Assembly: GCF_000381905.1 (NCBI RefSeq)
Contig: NZ_KB907248.1
Location: 62,001-126,000, forward strand
Reading direction: 5' to 3'
Length of the DNA: 64,000 bases
DNA from: Paenibacillus fonticola DSM 21315
Lineage (GTDB): Bacteria > Bacillota > Bacilli > Paenibacillales > Paenibacillaceae
The position numbers and the translations under genes were made by a program. Every line of letters starts with the position of its first letter. Within the stretch, counting starts at the first letter, position 1. The notes under the pieces were generated by a model that was given only the letters and a program-made list of their open reading frames with translations, did no database searches and was not told where the DNA came from. Shown piece by piece: positions 50,244 through 60,010 of this stretch.

Positions 50244-50858
50244 ATGGCACACCAATTACCTGCTCTACCTTACGCGAATAACGCGCTCGAACCACATATC
50301 GACGAACAAACGATGATGATTCACCATGATCGCCATCACAACACTTATGTAACAAACCTGAACGCGGCTCTGGAGTCCGCTCCTGAGCTTCAATCCAAAT
50401 CTTTGGAAGACCTGATCGCCGATCTGGACAGCGTTCCTGAGAGCATCCGCACAGCCGTTCGCAACAACGGCGGCGGCCACGCCAACCACTCCCTGTTCTG
50501 GGAAACGATTGGACCAAACGGCGGCGGGCAGCCTTCCGGCAAGCTTGCTGACGCAATCAACAACGAGCTTGGCGGCTTCGACAAGTTCAAGGAAGATTTC
50601 ACGAAAGCAGCTACGACTCGTTTCGGCAGCGGCTGGGCTTTCCTTGCGGTAGACAACGGCAAATTGTCCGTATACAGCCTGCCTAATCAGGATTCCCCAA
50701 TTATGGAAGGCAAAACCCCAATCCTGGGTCTGGACGTTTGGGAGCACGCTTACTACTTGAAATACCAAAACAAACGCCCTGACTACATCGCCGCTTTCTT
50801 CAACGTCATCAACTGGTCTGAAGTTGAGAAACGTTATGAAGCAGCTCTAAGCAAATAA
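50244..50858 (+). CDS. sodA: Superoxide dismutase (Mn/Fe)
   Basis: A 204-residue enzyme with all four metal ligands: His in MIHHDRHH near residue 27, His in [11 protein letters not shown], and Asp and His in LDVWEHAYY. Also HPSGSGWAFL-type core (FGSGWAFLA). It converts superoxide to oxygen and peroxide. AGAGAGGA ribosome site. A strong promoter precedes it and a strong terminator follows. Confidence 0.97.
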   Translation: MAHQLPALPYANNALEPHIDEQTMMIHHDRHHNTYVTNLNAALESAPELQSKSLEDLIADLDSVPESIRTAVRNNGGGHANHSLFWETIGPNGGGQPSGKLADAINNELGGFDKFKEDFTKAATTRFGSGWAFLAVDNGKLSVYSLPNQDSPIMEGKTPILGLDVWEHAYYLKYQNKRPDYIAAFFNVINWSEVEKRYEAALSK

Positions 50859-50876
50859 TTTAGTTATTGCTAACAC

Positions 50877-50912
50877 AAGACGGACATCTCTTCCCGAGAT
50901 GTCCGTCTTTTT
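50877..50912 (+). terminator. Rho-independent terminator of sodA
   Basis: A 14-bp stem (AAGACGGACATCTC / GAGATGTCCGTCTT) with loop TTCCC and a T-run. Beyond it, to 51054, lies G/T-rich sequence with TTGTTGTGGTGT repeats and no gene. Confidence 0.85.
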
Positions 50913-51054
50913 GTGATGTATTGTTGTATTTGTTGATGTTCTTCGTCACTTGTTGTGGTGTGTTTTTCCTTCTTGCAGTGGTGTGTGTTCGCATCTTGTT
51001 GTGGTGTTTCGCACCTTGTTGTATTTGCACATCTTGTTCTAATGTGTATTCGTA

Positions 51055-52089
51055 TTATGCCCGCTTTACTATCCTCTGCACCGACTCGCGGACGATCAAA
51101 GTTGGCGCAATGCTCCAGCGGACTGCTTCCCGCGAGGGTCCGGACAACGACAGCAGCAGCTCCGCAGCCGCATCGCACATCAGTTCCTTCTCCACCCGCA
51201 TCGTCGTCATATGCACCCCCGAGCTGCTGTCATACTGGAGATCGTCATATCCCGCAATAGAAATGTCTCCGGGCACGGAAATTTTTCGCTCCTGCAGCAC
51301 CTCGGCCAAAATATAGGCAATGCGGTCATTGCCGCAGAAAAACGCACTTGGCAGCTTGCTCAATCCCGACAAAAAAGAGGATATTTCCTCAGCCGTATAA
51401 TCGTAGCCTTCCGAAGACGTCAAGCAATGCTCGCCTTTAACCTCGCGCCCTCCGCCTTGCATCGCCTTCCAGTACCCTAGCCAGCGCTCTTCATGACTGG
51501 TCGTCAAATTGACAGGGCCGATGAACCCGATTTCGGTGTGCCCGCACTCAATGAGATAGGATACCGCTTTGTATGCTCCCTCCATGTTCGCTGAGGTGAC
51601 GGCCGGACAAGGCAGATCCCGGTGGTAACAATCCATCATTACAAGCTTGACGTTCTGCTCCCACACATGGCGGGCATATTCCGGCAATGTAATCCCAAAT
51701 AGAATGACTCCGCGATAAGAAATATCCGTAAACAAGCGAGGCAGCCTCAGCTGCTGCTCCGACTCGCGGTCAATTGGCGCAATGACAGCGTTGAAGCCTT
51801 GACGGCGGATGCTTTTCTCCAAGCCCCAAATCATGTCGTGATAAAATTGAAAATGATCGTTGTCCTGATAGCTCATAATCCGCTCGGGCACGAGCACGAG
51901 AATATTGGATTCGCCGTTGTCACTTACGGCGTACGGGCCATACCCCATTTCCTTGGCGGTATGGATAATACGGCTGCGCAATTCGTCACTGACGCCCTTC
52001 TTGTTCGTCAACGCTAGCGAAACAGCATTTTTAGAAATTTCCAGCTTGTCGGCGATATCCTGCATTGAAATTTTCTTTCTGCGGGTCAT
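51055..52089 (-). CDS. LacI-family transcription regulator
   Basis: A 344-residue regulator. The ATG at 52089 begins MTRRKKISMQDIADKLEISKN, the LacI helix-turn-helix and hinge (ALTNKKGVSDELRSRI). The rest is a periplasmic-binding-like sugar-sensing domain with ILFGITLP, GFIGPVNLT, AFFCGNDRIAYI and a C-terminal region. It lies head to head with the ROK kinase gene and likely controls that unit and itself. Confidence 0.9.
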   Translation of the reverse strand: MTRRKKISMQDIADKLEISKNAVSLALTNKKGVSDELRSRIIHTAKEMGYGPYAVSDNGESNILVLVPERIMSYQDNDHFQFYHDMIWGLEKSIRRQGFNAVIAPIDRESEQQLRLPRLFTDISYRGVILFGITLPEYARHVWEQNVKLVMMDCYHRDLPCPAVTSANMEGAYKAVSYLIECGHTEIGFIGPVNLTTSHEERWLGYWKAMQGGGREVKGEHCLTSSEGYDYTAEEISSFLSGLSKLPSAFFCGNDRIAYILAEVLQERKISVPGDISIAGYDDLQYDSSSGVHMTTMRVEKELMCDAAAELLLSLSGPSREAVRWSIAPTLIVRESVQRIVKRA

Positions 52090-52132
52090 TCTTTTCAATC
52101 CTCTCAAAACATGTTAAACTTAGCCTAAATAT

Positions 52133-52159
52133 ACTTGACAGAATTTACTTTTGTCAAGT
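52133..52159. promoter_or_regulatory. Inverted repeat in the LacI / ROK divergent region (likely operator)
   Basis: ACTTGACA and TGTCAAGT form perfect arms with an 11-bp spacer. On the minus strand the right arm provides a -35 TTGACA with -10 TATATT after 18 bp, a likely LacI gene promoter. On plus, TTTACT-N18-TAAAAT could drive the ROK gene. A LacI dimer bound here would control both. Confidence 0.6.
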
Positions 52160-52201
52160 TTGTAAAGTAAAATAAACATAGAATATCAGGAGGTATTCAA
52201 C

Positions 52202-53122
52202 TTGGATGTTAAATATGCCTTAGGCATCGATATCGGCGGAACCAAAACCGCGATCGGAATCGTAGATTCCATGGGGACAATTTTAGCTAAAATGTCTCTG
52301 CCCACGGATTTATCCATAGATCCGCGCATAATGATCAGCCGTACCGCTGACGCTGCAAAGCAGCTGCTGGCGGACCAGCATTTAACGGAAGCGCAAATCG
52401 CCGGCATCGGGGTGGGCGCCCCCGGTCCTCTGAATACAAAGACAGGTCATATCGTGAAGCCGCCAAATATGACCGCATGGCATGACTTCCCTTTAATGGA
52501 CGCGCTAAAGAGCCACTTTAGCCTGCCTATTATTTTCGAGAATGACGCAACAGCGGCAGCCCTGGCTGAGAAATGGCAAGGCGCCGCCCAAGAGTGCGAG
52601 CATTTCATCTTTATTACGATCAGCACGGGCATTGGCGCCGGCATTTACTCTCATGGTAAGCTAATTACGGGCGCCACGGGTAATGCCGGAGACGTCGGTC
52701 ATTTGGTCATCGATCCGTCAGCTGGAGATTGTGTGTGCGGTCAACAGGGCTGCTGGGAGTTTATCGCTTCCGGGACAGCCATAGCCAGACAAGCTTCCCG
52801 GCTGCTTGACAGAGACGTCACCTCCAAAGAGGTGTTCGATCTCGCCCAGGAGGGGCATGCTGAAATGAAGCGCCTTGTTGACCAGGTGTTCCGCTATATC
52901 GGCATGGGCTGCGTCACGCTGATCAACACCTTGGATCCGGAAAAAGTCGTCATTGGCGGCGGGGTATCCCAAGTTGGCGACCCGCTATTTCACGCTGTGC
53001 GGGATTACGTCAAAGCTTGCGCATTAAATCCTTCCGGACAAAACACCCCGATTGTGCCAGCTGCCTTAAATCAGGATGCAGGCTTGATCGGAGCGGCGGC
53101 ATTAATCCATATGGAATATTAA
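52202..53122 (+). CDS. ROK-family sugar kinase (glucokinase/fructokinase-like)
   Basis: A 306-residue kinase starting with TTG after AGGAGG. Motifs are ALGIDIGGTKTAIGI (ATP site), GAPGPLN, ENDATAAALAE, STGIGAGIY, the zinc motif CVCGQQGCWE and EKVVIGGG. ROK kinases phosphorylate glucose, fructose or mannose. The mannose-6-phosphate isomerase gene follows 42 bases later, suggesting a fructose or mannose pathway. Confidence 0.92.
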   Translation: MDVKYALGIDIGGTKTAIGIVDSMGTILAKMSLPTDLSIDPRIMISRTADAAKQLLADQHLTEAQIAGIGVGAPGPLNTKTGHIVKPPNMTAWHDFPLMDALKSHFSLPIIFENDATAAALAEKWQGAAQECEHFIFITISTGIGAGIYSHGKLITGATGNAGDVGHLVIDPSAGDCVCGQQGCWEFIASGTAIARQASRLLDRDVTSKEVFDLAQEGHAEMKRLVDQVFRYIGMGCVTLINTLDPEKVVIGGGVSQVGDPLFHAVRDYVKACALNPSGQNTPIVPAALNQDAGLIGAAALIHMEY

Positions 53123-53164
53123 TACAAACTGTAGAGAGCAATCAGTATGAAAGGGAGTCATTGT

Positions 53165-54112
53165 ATGAATCAACAGCCTATTTTTTTGGAACCGGTATTT
53201 CAAGAGCGTATTTGGGGCGGAAGCAAACTGGCCGAACTGTTCGGCTATCATATACCGAACGCTAAAACAGGGGAATGCTGGGCCGTCTCCGCGCACCCAA
53301 ACGGACAAAGTGTCGTGAAAAACGGAGCCTGCCAAGGAATGTCCTTGGGCGAGCTCTGGTCCTCGCATCAGGAATTGTTCAACTCGTCCTCTCCGGTGTT
53401 CCCGCTGCTGACGAAAATTTTGGATGCCTCAGATGACTTATCCGTCCAAGTGCACCCGAACGATGAATATGCAGAAGAGCATGAGAATGGTGAGCTGGGT
53501 AAAACCGAATGCTGGTATATCATTGACGCTGAGCCGGGTGCAGAGATCATTTACGGTCATGAGGCCAAATCCAAGGAACAGCTCATCGCGTGGATCGAGG
53601 AAGGGAACTGGGGCGATCTTCTTACCAGGGTGCAGGTTAAGCCAGGGGATTTTTTCTATGTGCCTAGCGGTACGATCCATGCGCTTGGCAAAGGGATTGT
53701 CGTGCTGGAGACACAGCAGAGCTCTGATACGACGTATCGTGTTTACGACTATGGTCGCAAGGATGACGCCGGCAACACGCGTGAGCTCCATCTGGACAAA
53801 GCGATCGACGTTACGACCATTCCGCAAACGTATGAGCCGGAGAACTATAACACCGAAACAAACAGAGGCCTGACGGTTACTTCTTTCGTATCCAATGCGT
53901 TTTTCACAGTACAAAAGTGGGATATCGATGGCCAGGCAAGCATCACGGCACGTGAAAAATATACGATTTGCAGCGTCATTGACGGTAAAGGCCAATTGAC
54001 CATTGGCGGCCATTCGTACCCGCTGAGCAAAGGGGATCATTTCATTCTTCCCGTCTCCTTTGGCCCTTACGAACTAAGCGGCTCAATGAGCCTGATCATT
54101 TCCTCCGAATAG
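53165..54112 (+). CDS. manA: Mannose-6-phosphate isomerase, class I
   Basis: A 315-residue type I PMI. The ATG at 53165 follows AAAGGGAG. Zinc ligands are visible in LSVQVHPNDEYAEEH and in VPSGTIHALG, and the catalytic Arg region is TYRVYDYGRKD. It interconverts mannose-6-P and fructose-6-P. With the ROK kinase gene upstream it forms a mannose/fructose unit, probably under the divergent LacI gene. Confidence 0.93.
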   Translation: MNQQPIFLEPVFQERIWGGSKLAELFGYHIPNAKTGECWAVSAHPNGQSVVKNGACQGMSLGELWSSHQELFNSSSPVFPLLTKILDASDDLSVQVHPNDEYAEEHENGELGKTECWYIIDAEPGAEIIYGHEAKSKEQLIAWIEEGNWGDLLTRVQVKPGDFFYVPSGTIHALGKGIVVLETQQSSDTTYRVYDYGRKDDAGNTRELHLDKAIDVTTIPQTYEPENYNTETNRGLTVTSFVSNAFFTVQKWDIDGQASITAREKYTICSVIDGKGQLTIGGHSYPLSKGDHFILPVSFGPYELSGSMSLIISSE

Positions 54113-54120
54113 CATAAAAC

Positions 54121-54180
54121 AAAAATAAGGTTGCCTCAGGATGTCATCATTTAAATGACGACCGGGTAACCTTATTTTTA
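54121..54180. terminator. Bidirectional terminator between manA and the DinB gene
   Basis: A long stem (AAAATAAGGTTGCC / GGTAACCTTATTTT-like) flanked by A and T runs, with an inner GTCAT / ATGAC stem. Confidence 0.85.
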
Positions 54181-54203
54181 TAGAAAATCAAAATAAAAGA
54201 AAT

Positions 54204-54725
54204 CTAGCTCTGCAAATAACGTTCACGAATGATTTTAAAATGATGGATCGCATGACCGGCGATAATAAACACCAGTGCCCGTGCTGAGACAGGACCGCCA
54301 TTTGCGTTGCCGATCCGCTGCCAGTCCTCCTCATCCAACTGCCGGACAAGCGATAAGGTTGAATTCCTTACGGCCGCGAAGTCTTTAAGCAACTGTACTA
54401 TCGATAATCGGTCAAAGTGCCCGTGCCGGACGAACAGTTCTTCATCAAAGCCTGAGAGCGGCGTACAGTCCCCTCTGCCGATTCGCAGCAGCCGGTAACT
54501 CATGATCCGCTCCGTATCGTTAATATGCCCCAGCACTTCCTTCAGGCTCCACTTGCCATCGGCATATTTATAATTGCCATTCTCCTCAGAGAGAGTTCCC
54601 AGCTTAAGCATAGCTTCCTCGGGCTGGAATTCAAGCAGGGATAATAACTGGCCATCAGGCACCTTATGAATATAGCCTTCAAAATAATCTGGATACTCTC
54701 CCGGTCCTGGCTTAGAAACGATCAT
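54204..54725 (-). CDS. DinB-family (DinB_2) protein
   Basis: A 173-residue four-helix protein. The ATG at 54725 is used; a longer start is less likely. Metal ligands of the DinB fold are visible in VLGHINDTERI and in the C-terminal GHAIHHFKIIRERY. The family includes thiol transferases (bacillithiol-dependent) and DNA-damage-linked proteins of unknown role. It follows DUF3006 by 23 bases. Confidence 0.85.
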   Translation of the reverse strand: MIVSKPGPGEYPDYFEGYIHKVPDGQLLSLLEFQPEEAMLKLGTLSEENGNYKYADGKWSLKEVLGHINDTERIMSYRLLRIGRGDCTPLSGFDEELFVRHGHFDRLSIVQLLKDFAAVRNSTLSLVRQLDEEDWQRIGNANGGPVSARALVFIIAGHAIHHFKIIRERYLQS

Positions 54726-54748
54726 AGCTCTTCCCCCAAATGAATAAT

Positions 54749-54964
54749 TTAATCCTCCCACAGCTCATCCATTAACGACTTTATATGTTTGCTTCGCTGC
54801 TCGGTCTGCTGAACATCTACATTCCATTGACTCCCGTTCCATATTACAACATCCCCGGTCTTTGCACTGGCGTGTACGAGGCTGCGCAGTACGTCTGTCG
54901 TCTTGCCGTCAATTTCAATGATACAGTAGTCGCCTTCAAAGCCTTCAATGATTCCTGTCCTCAT
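54749..54964 (-). CDS. DUF3006-family protein
   Basis: A 71-residue protein beginning RTGIIEGFEGDYCIIEIDG, typical of DUF3006, a small beta domain followed by an acidic helix. The ATG at 54964 has AAAGGTGAG close upstream. DUF3006 genes often follow MBL-fold or ComEC-like genes, as here. Function is unknown. Confidence 0.8.
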   Translation of the reverse strand: MRTGIIEGFEGDYCIIEIDGKTTDVLRSLVHASAKTGDVVIWNGSQWNVDVQQTEQRSKHIKSLMDELWED

Positions 54965-54969
54965 CCAGC

Positions 54970-55884
54970 TCACCTTTCGGTCATAATTTGGTATGACTGA
55001 CCATCCGAAGCAATTTCTACAGTACCGTGCAAATCATTCCGGTATACTTCAATTCCCAGCTTGCCAAGACGCTCCAGCACCGTCGGAGTAGGATGACCAT
55101 AGTTGTTGTCACCCACCTGTATGACAGCATATTGCGGGGAGACTTTCTGTAGAAAGCCTAGCGTTGATGACGATTTGGAGCCATGATGTCCAACCAGCAG
55201 TACATCCGCTTGCACATCCGCTCCCGAATCTAGCATATCCGCCTCACTTTCACGCTCGGCATCGCCTGTCAGCAGGAAGGACGTATCGCCATAAACCACT
55301 TTAACGATTGCGCTCATGTTGTTGCTGCTCTCATAGGTTCGCACAGGTCCGAGCATCGTGACCTCCACTTCCTCATCCCAATCGAGCACCAGCCCGGATT
55401 TCGCCGTTTTCACTTTCAGTCCTTTATTCTTGATTGACTGCAGTAAAGATTCAAATGTCTTCGTATTCGCTTGAATACGGGGCATATAAATTTCGCCGGC
55501 ATCGACATGATCGATCACCCGATCCAGCCCGCCAGTGTGATCCGCGTCCGGATGCGTGCCAATGACAATATCCAAGTAGTCGATTCCATACAGCTTCAAG
55601 TAATCGAGCATGGCCTGTTCCTGATCGTTATTTCCTGCATCAATAAGCATCGTCTTCCCGGACGGGCTAATCAGCAGTTGAGACGCTCCCTGGCCAACGT
55701 CCAAAAAAATGACGCGCAATCGATCTGAATGCATGGCAGACATACTGTCCGACTTGGTAGAATTGCTTGACTTGCTGGAGCCAGATTCAAAATCCCATTC
55801 AAAATGATAGCCGGCTAATAACATTAATATTACGATAACATTCACTAGAGTAATTAAGGCTGCTTTAGGTTTGCGTTTCTTCAT
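54970..55884 (-). CDS. Membrane-anchored MBL-fold hydrolase (ComEC/Rec2-like)
   Basis: A 304-residue protein with an N-terminal membrane helix (ALITLVNVIVILMLLAGYHF) and an extracellular metallo-beta-lactamase domain: LDVGQGASQLL, IDAGNNDQE, GTHPDADHTGGL, LLTGDAERESE and VGHHGSKSS. This matches the hydrolase domain of ComEC without its channel. A role in extracellular DNA processing is possible. The start is uncertain. DUF3006 follows five bases later. Confidence 0.85.
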   Translation of the reverse strand: MKKRKPKAALITLVNVIVILMLLAGYHFEWDFESGSSKSSNSTKSDSMSAMHSDRLRVIFLDVGQGASQLLISPSGKTMLIDAGNNDQEQAMLDYLKLYGIDYLDIVIGTHPDADHTGGLDRVIDHVDAGEIYMPRIQANTKTFESLLQSIKNKGLKVKTAKSGLVLDWDEEVEVTMLGPVRTYESSNNMSAIVKVVYGDTSFLLTGDAERESEADMLDSGADVQADVLLVGHHGSKSSSTLGFLQKVSPQYAVIQVGDNNYGHPTPTVLERLGKLGIEVYRNDLHGTVEIASDGQSYQIMTER

Positions 55885-56004
55885 CGATGTATAATTATCC
55901 TTTTCATATGTCTCTATGTTTTTTAAACACCACAAATTAGAACGTTTGTTCCTCCAATTATATAAGATGAGCTAACCAGAATCAACCATTAGCTTTTTTT
56001 AGTG

Positions 56005-56054
56005 AAGAAAAAGGACTCTCCTTCGCCGTCCTTAAAGCCAGCTTTGGAGAGTCC
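56005..56054 (-). terminator. Terminator after the Big2 repeat gene
   Basis: Stem GGACTCTCC / GGAGAGTCC with a 24-nt loop, followed on the minus strand by TTTTTCTT. Confidence 0.65.
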
Positions 56055-56110
56055 CTTAATTGGAGTTTGGAATACAGGATTGTTATTGTTTCATTAAAGC
56101 ATAAATTATT

Positions 56111-58336
56111 CTATTTAACCGTAACGGATATCGTCACCGTCTTGCCGCCGAATTTCCCTTTAATCGACGTCGTACCTTTACCTACCGCCTCAATTTTCCC
56201 GGCAGTCACTTTGGCTACGGACGGCTTAGAGCTTGTCCATTCCGCGCTTCCGGTCACCGCTGATTTCATGCCTGTGTCGTATTCAGCTGTCACGACGACG
56301 GTTTTGCTCGCTCCGGGAGCCAGCGTAAATTTCTTCTCGTTAACCGTCAGCTTTGTCAGCTTAGGTACGACCTTCACATTGACGGTAGCGCTATGGCCTT
56401 GATATGCCCCGGTTAATGTAGCCGTTCCTTCCGCTACCGCTTTTACTGAAGTTGAGCTGATCGTTGCCACATTCGTATTCGATGACTGCCAATTCATTTT
56501 CGAGGATAAATTAACCGTCTGCCCGTTCGTATAATATCCGGTTACTTTAATGGCCTTCGATTTTTTAATGTTGAGCTCAATATTTTGCGGATCTACGACT
56601 ATTTTCGTAATTTTCTGCTCAACCGTCATAGGAATGCTGATCGTATGGTTCGAATAGGTTCCTTTCAGCGTTGCCGATCCTTTAGTCAGCCCTTTGATAG
56701 TTTTGCCGTCGGCAGAATCTTTGAGGACTGCATTACTGTTGGAAATCGTCCAGGTGATTTGGCTGGAAATATTGTCTTCTTCATTCCCGTCCTGCCACAC
56801 AACAGTAACCTTTGGAATCGGACTTTCTTCCCCAACGACTAAGTTAAGCTTCTCTTCTTCACTAAGAAGAGCAAGTACTTTTTCCTTAATCGTCACCTGC
56901 ACTTCAACCGAACTGCTGCGTATTGGCGATGCAGTGCTTGCTGTCACTTTTGACTCCGGCAGCTTGGCAGTAATAATGATTGTTCCCGCTTCATTTGCTA
57001 CAATTTTGCCATTTTCAATTTTGGCAACCTCTTCATTGCTCGAAGACCATTCGACTTCTTTGCTGATGTCAATTTCCTCATTATCCAGCTTCGTGGCCGT
57101 TATCTTCGGCAGGCTGAGCGACTCGCCTTTAAACAACTCAAGCTCATTCTTTTCAGCCTCGAACTTCGTAATCGTAGGATGAACGGTAACCTTTATACTT
57201 TTACTAATGCCTAAATAACTTACTTTAATCGTAGATGTTCCCAACGCCTTCGGATAAATGACGCCCTTGTCTACCGTCACAGCCAATGGGTTGGAAGACG
57301 TCCATTCGGCATTCATTGTAACATCATCCGTCAAATTGGCACCGCTTCTTACTTCTGCAGCAGCTTCAAGCCTCTCACCGATATATAGGGCTTGATCGGA
57401 TGACGGGTTGAGCAGAATGACTTCATGGGGCGTACGTACATACACATCCACTTCACCCTTTGCCCCCAAATATTGGGCAGTGATCGTCGTTTTACCGACA
57501 GAGATCACTTTGATTTTGCCGCCCTCTACCGTTGCAACGCCTTTATCCGAGGACGACCATTCGGCCTGATCAGATACGTCCAGAACGGATTGATCATTGG
57601 CAGCTTTAGAATTGGCCTTCAGCGTAAATTCATTATCGCCTACGACTAATTCAATATCTTCAACCGGATCATTATTCGCATTGACAAGAGTTAATTCAGA
57701 ATAGGGAGATGTTACCGTCGCCTCGAAGGAAGCTGTTAAGCCCTCATACTTCGCCGTAATCGTCGCTTTCCCTTCGCCTACAAGCGTTATTTTCCCTTTG
57801 CTGATCGTAAGCACGGACCCGTTGGAGGATGACCACTGGGCATCTTCCGTAATGTCGGCCAGCGTTCCACTCGTATTCTCGATGACGGCCTGGGCTTTAA
57901 CATACAAATCCGCCTCATCCGCTCCAAGCTTATATTTACCTTTCAGCGAATACTCCAAGGTCAAATTTTTATACGTATCGTTAGCTCTGACCTCGATTGA
58001 ATCCATCTGAGCGTCATTATAAACTGCCGTAATTCTAGCAGTTCCGCTCTTTAATGGCGTGATCAGCCCATTATCAACTTTAATAATTTCAGGCTGATCC
58101 GATGACCAGCTAACCGCCCGCGTGATGTCCCTCTTCACGGAAGAACCCTCTACAGTAGCCCATACCTTTAACTGCTTGGACCCTTTGCCTACCGTCACAT
58201 CCAGCGTTGTGCCAGAGCCCTCAATATCAATCGACACGACATCGCCGGAGGCGGCAAAGACGCTAGTTGGAAATACTGCGGCAATGAGCAGCACCATGAT
58301 GAGGAGCCACTTCGTCATTTTCCTGTTCGGAATCAT
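56111..58336 (-). CDS. Secreted Big2 (Ig-like) repeat surface protein
   Basis: A 741-residue protein with a signal peptide (KWLLIMVLLIAAVFPTSVFA) from the ATG at 58336, which follows AAGGAG. About eight Big_2 domains run through the protein, each with the motif W(S/T)SS followed by a G(K/T)(A/T)(T/S)(I/L) turn. No LPXTG or S-layer motif is seen. Such proteins are adhesins or cell-wall matrix components. It could not be assigned a ligand. Confidence 0.88.
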   Translation of the reverse strand: MIPNRKMTKWLLIMVLLIAAVFPTSVFAASGDVVSIDIEGSGTTLDVTVGKGSKQLKVWATVEGSSVKRDITRAVSWSSDQPEIIKVDNGLITPLKSGTARITAVYNDAQMDSIEVRANDTYKNLTLEYSLKGKYKLGADEADLYVKAQAVIENTSGTLADITEDAQWSSSNGSVLTISKGKITLVGEGKATITAKYEGLTASFEATVTSPYSELTLVNANNDPVEDIELVVGDNEFTLKANSKAANDQSVLDVSDQAEWSSSDKGVATVEGGKIKVISVGKTTITAQYLGAKGEVDVYVRTPHEVILLNPSSDQALYIGERLEAAAEVRSGANLTDDVTMNAEWTSSNPLAVTVDKGVIYPKALGTSTIKVSYLGISKSIKVTVHPTITKFEAEKNELELFKGESLSLPKITATKLDNEEIDISKEVEWSSSNEEVAKIENGKIVANEAGTIIITAKLPESKVTASTASPIRSSSVEVQVTIKEKVLALLSEEEKLNLVVGEESPIPKVTVVWQDGNEEDNISSQITWTISNSNAVLKDSADGKTIKGLTKGSATLKGTYSNHTISIPMTVEQKITKIVVDPQNIELNIKKSKAIKVTGYYTNGQTVNLSSKMNWQSSNTNVATISSTSVKAVAEGTATLTGAYQGHSATVNVKVVPKLTKLTVNEKKFTLAPGASKTVVVTAEYDTGMKSAVTGSAEWTSSKPSVAKVTAGKIEAVGKGTTSIKGKFGGKTVTISVTVK

Positions 58337-58464
58337 CCATTTCTCTCCTTCGTTGTCATTTGTAGCCAGATTCTCTAATCTAGCTCTACTGAAATTATAT
58401 CGACATCTAGGATTAATTTCGTAACCTTTCCCCATAAAAATAATCCCTTTGTCCTACTTTCATA

Positions 58465-59151
58465 TCATTTCTGGATATTTATGGAATCCCAATTGATCGG
58501 CGGTTCTTCCAGCGCCTTGAAAAATGCATTCGCCCTGGAAAACGGCTGACTGCCAAAAAAGCCTCTTCTCGCTGCCAGCGGACTCGGATGGGCTGATTCA
58601 ATGACCAAGTGACGGGTCGTATGAATTTTCGCGCCCTTTTTCTGGGCATGGCTGCCCCACAAAATGAAAACCACCGGCTCTTCCCTTTCGTTCAACGCCT
58701 CCACAACTGCATCCGTAAACTGCTCCCAGCCTTTACCCTGATGGGATCCAGGCAGCCCTTCGCGTACGGTCAGCACCGTATTCAGCAGCAAGACGCCCTC
58801 CTCGGCCCATGAAGTCAAAGTCCCCCCTGCCGGAATGGATATATCCAGATCGCTGGACAGCTCTTTGTAGATGTTCCGCAGCGATCGCGGAACCTTTACA
58901 CCTGGCAGCACGGAGAAGCTTAAGCCATGCGCCTGCCCCGCGCCATGATAGGGATCCTGCCCTAAAATGACCACTCTCGTCCCGCTATAGCTCGTCAGCT
59001 TCAATGCCTGGAACAAATATTCACGCGGCGGGAATATTACATGCTCCCTGTATTCCTCATCCAGCCAATTCATCAGCTCATGGAAATACGGCTTGTCCGT
59101 TTCCGCCGCAAGCACCTGATCCCAATCGTTACCGAATATCCCCTTGCTCAT
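58465..59151 (-). CDS. ung: Uracil-DNA glycosylase
   Basis: A 228-residue UDG family 1 enzyme with the water-activating motif GQDPYHG, the uracil-binding LLLNTVLTVREG and WGSHAQKKG regions, and the catalytic HPSPLAARRG loop. It removes uracil from DNA as the first step of base excision repair. It stands alone between tRNA-Leu and the Big2 gene. Confidence 0.96.
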   Translation of the reverse strand: MSKGIFGNDWDQVLAAETDKPYFHELMNWLDEEYREHVIFPPREYLFQALKLTSYSGTRVVILGQDPYHGAGQAHGLSFSVLPGVKVPRSLRNIYKELSSDLDISIPAGGTLTSWAEEGVLLLNTVLTVREGLPGSHQGKGWEQFTDAVVEALNEREEPVVFILWGSHAQKKGAKIHTTRHLVIESAHPSPLAARRGFFGSQPFSRANAFFKALEEPPINWDSINIQK

Positions 59152-59582
59152 GCTGTCTCTCCCTTTCTTTCTTGCAGAAATAAAATATCGTTAATAATTA
59201 TGATTAATTTTAACACAAATCGTATAAAGAAAATCGCACAACCCTGCAGCATAAACATCAACAGGAAGTGGAAGTCAGGACGTCACAGCAGCCCATCCCA
59301 GCCAGCCATTCGCATATAGAAAATAACGGCTGGCTCGTTCACCCTCTGGGCCAGATTAAAGAGACCGACTCAAAAATCTCTATAAGGGACAAATTAAGGA
59401 GGCAGCATGAAAAGGCGTAATTCCGTATAAAATCCGCATAAAAAAACGCCTCCTCCGCTTATACGGTGAGACGTTCATTTTCGTGGTTCTGTGCGTCAGG
59501 ATTTCGCTATCACATAGCTCCGCAGAACCTGCGCCATCTCAACGCCCATTTAACGTTGATGTGACCGCGTTTCTTCGTGTAA
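59152..59582. other. Intergenic region downstream of tRNA-Leu
   Basis: About 430 bases without a gene. A long inverted repeat (CCGTATAA at 59423-59430 and TTATACGG at 59459-59466) surrounds an A7 run; read on minus it gives a T7 run within the loop, which could end tRNA-Leu transcription. Nothing else is visible. Confidence 0.35.
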
Positions 59583-59668
59583 TGCCGAGGACCGGGATCG
59601 AACCGGTACGGTAGTCACCTACCGCAGGATTTTAAGTCCTGTGCGTCTGCCAATTCCGCCACCCCGGC
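59583..59668 (-). tRNA. tRNA-Leu(UAA)
   Basis: An 86-nt class II tRNA: acceptor GCCGGGG / CCTCGGC, anticodon stem CAGGA / TCCTG with loop CTTAAAA (anticodon TAA), a long variable arm (CGGTAGGTGACTACCGT) and T arm CCGG-TTCGATC-CCGG. CCA is not encoded. Confidence 0.95.
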
Positions 59669-60010
59669 ACATTAAAATGCGCCTGCCTGAACTAACTCTA
59701 AAAAATTCCGGCATCGTTGATTATAACACGATCTTCGATAAAGATTCAAGGCCTGCCGTTAAAATTATTTACCCGATTCAGAGCAGTTTGACGGAGAGTA
59801 TCTCACTAGTAGCCATTTGCGAATTTTTTTGGTAGGTTAAAGGGAGGTAATTCATCCATCTCATTGCACGAGCTTGGTAGCAATCGGTACGCGAGCCTTG
59901 CTACGCTGGCACATGTACACATGTACGTTTCTTGTGCAGCATCTTACATCTAAAGCCAAAGTGTCTGGATACAATAACGATGACCATTGCTATATAGGGA
60001 GCGAACTCCA
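59669..60010. other. Intergenic region between tRNA-Leu and the DUF2905 gene
   Basis: About 340 bases without a convincing gene. A direct repeat ACATGTAC-ACATGTAC lies near 59915. The tRNA-Leu promoter should lie here on the minus strand. Confidence 0.3.
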
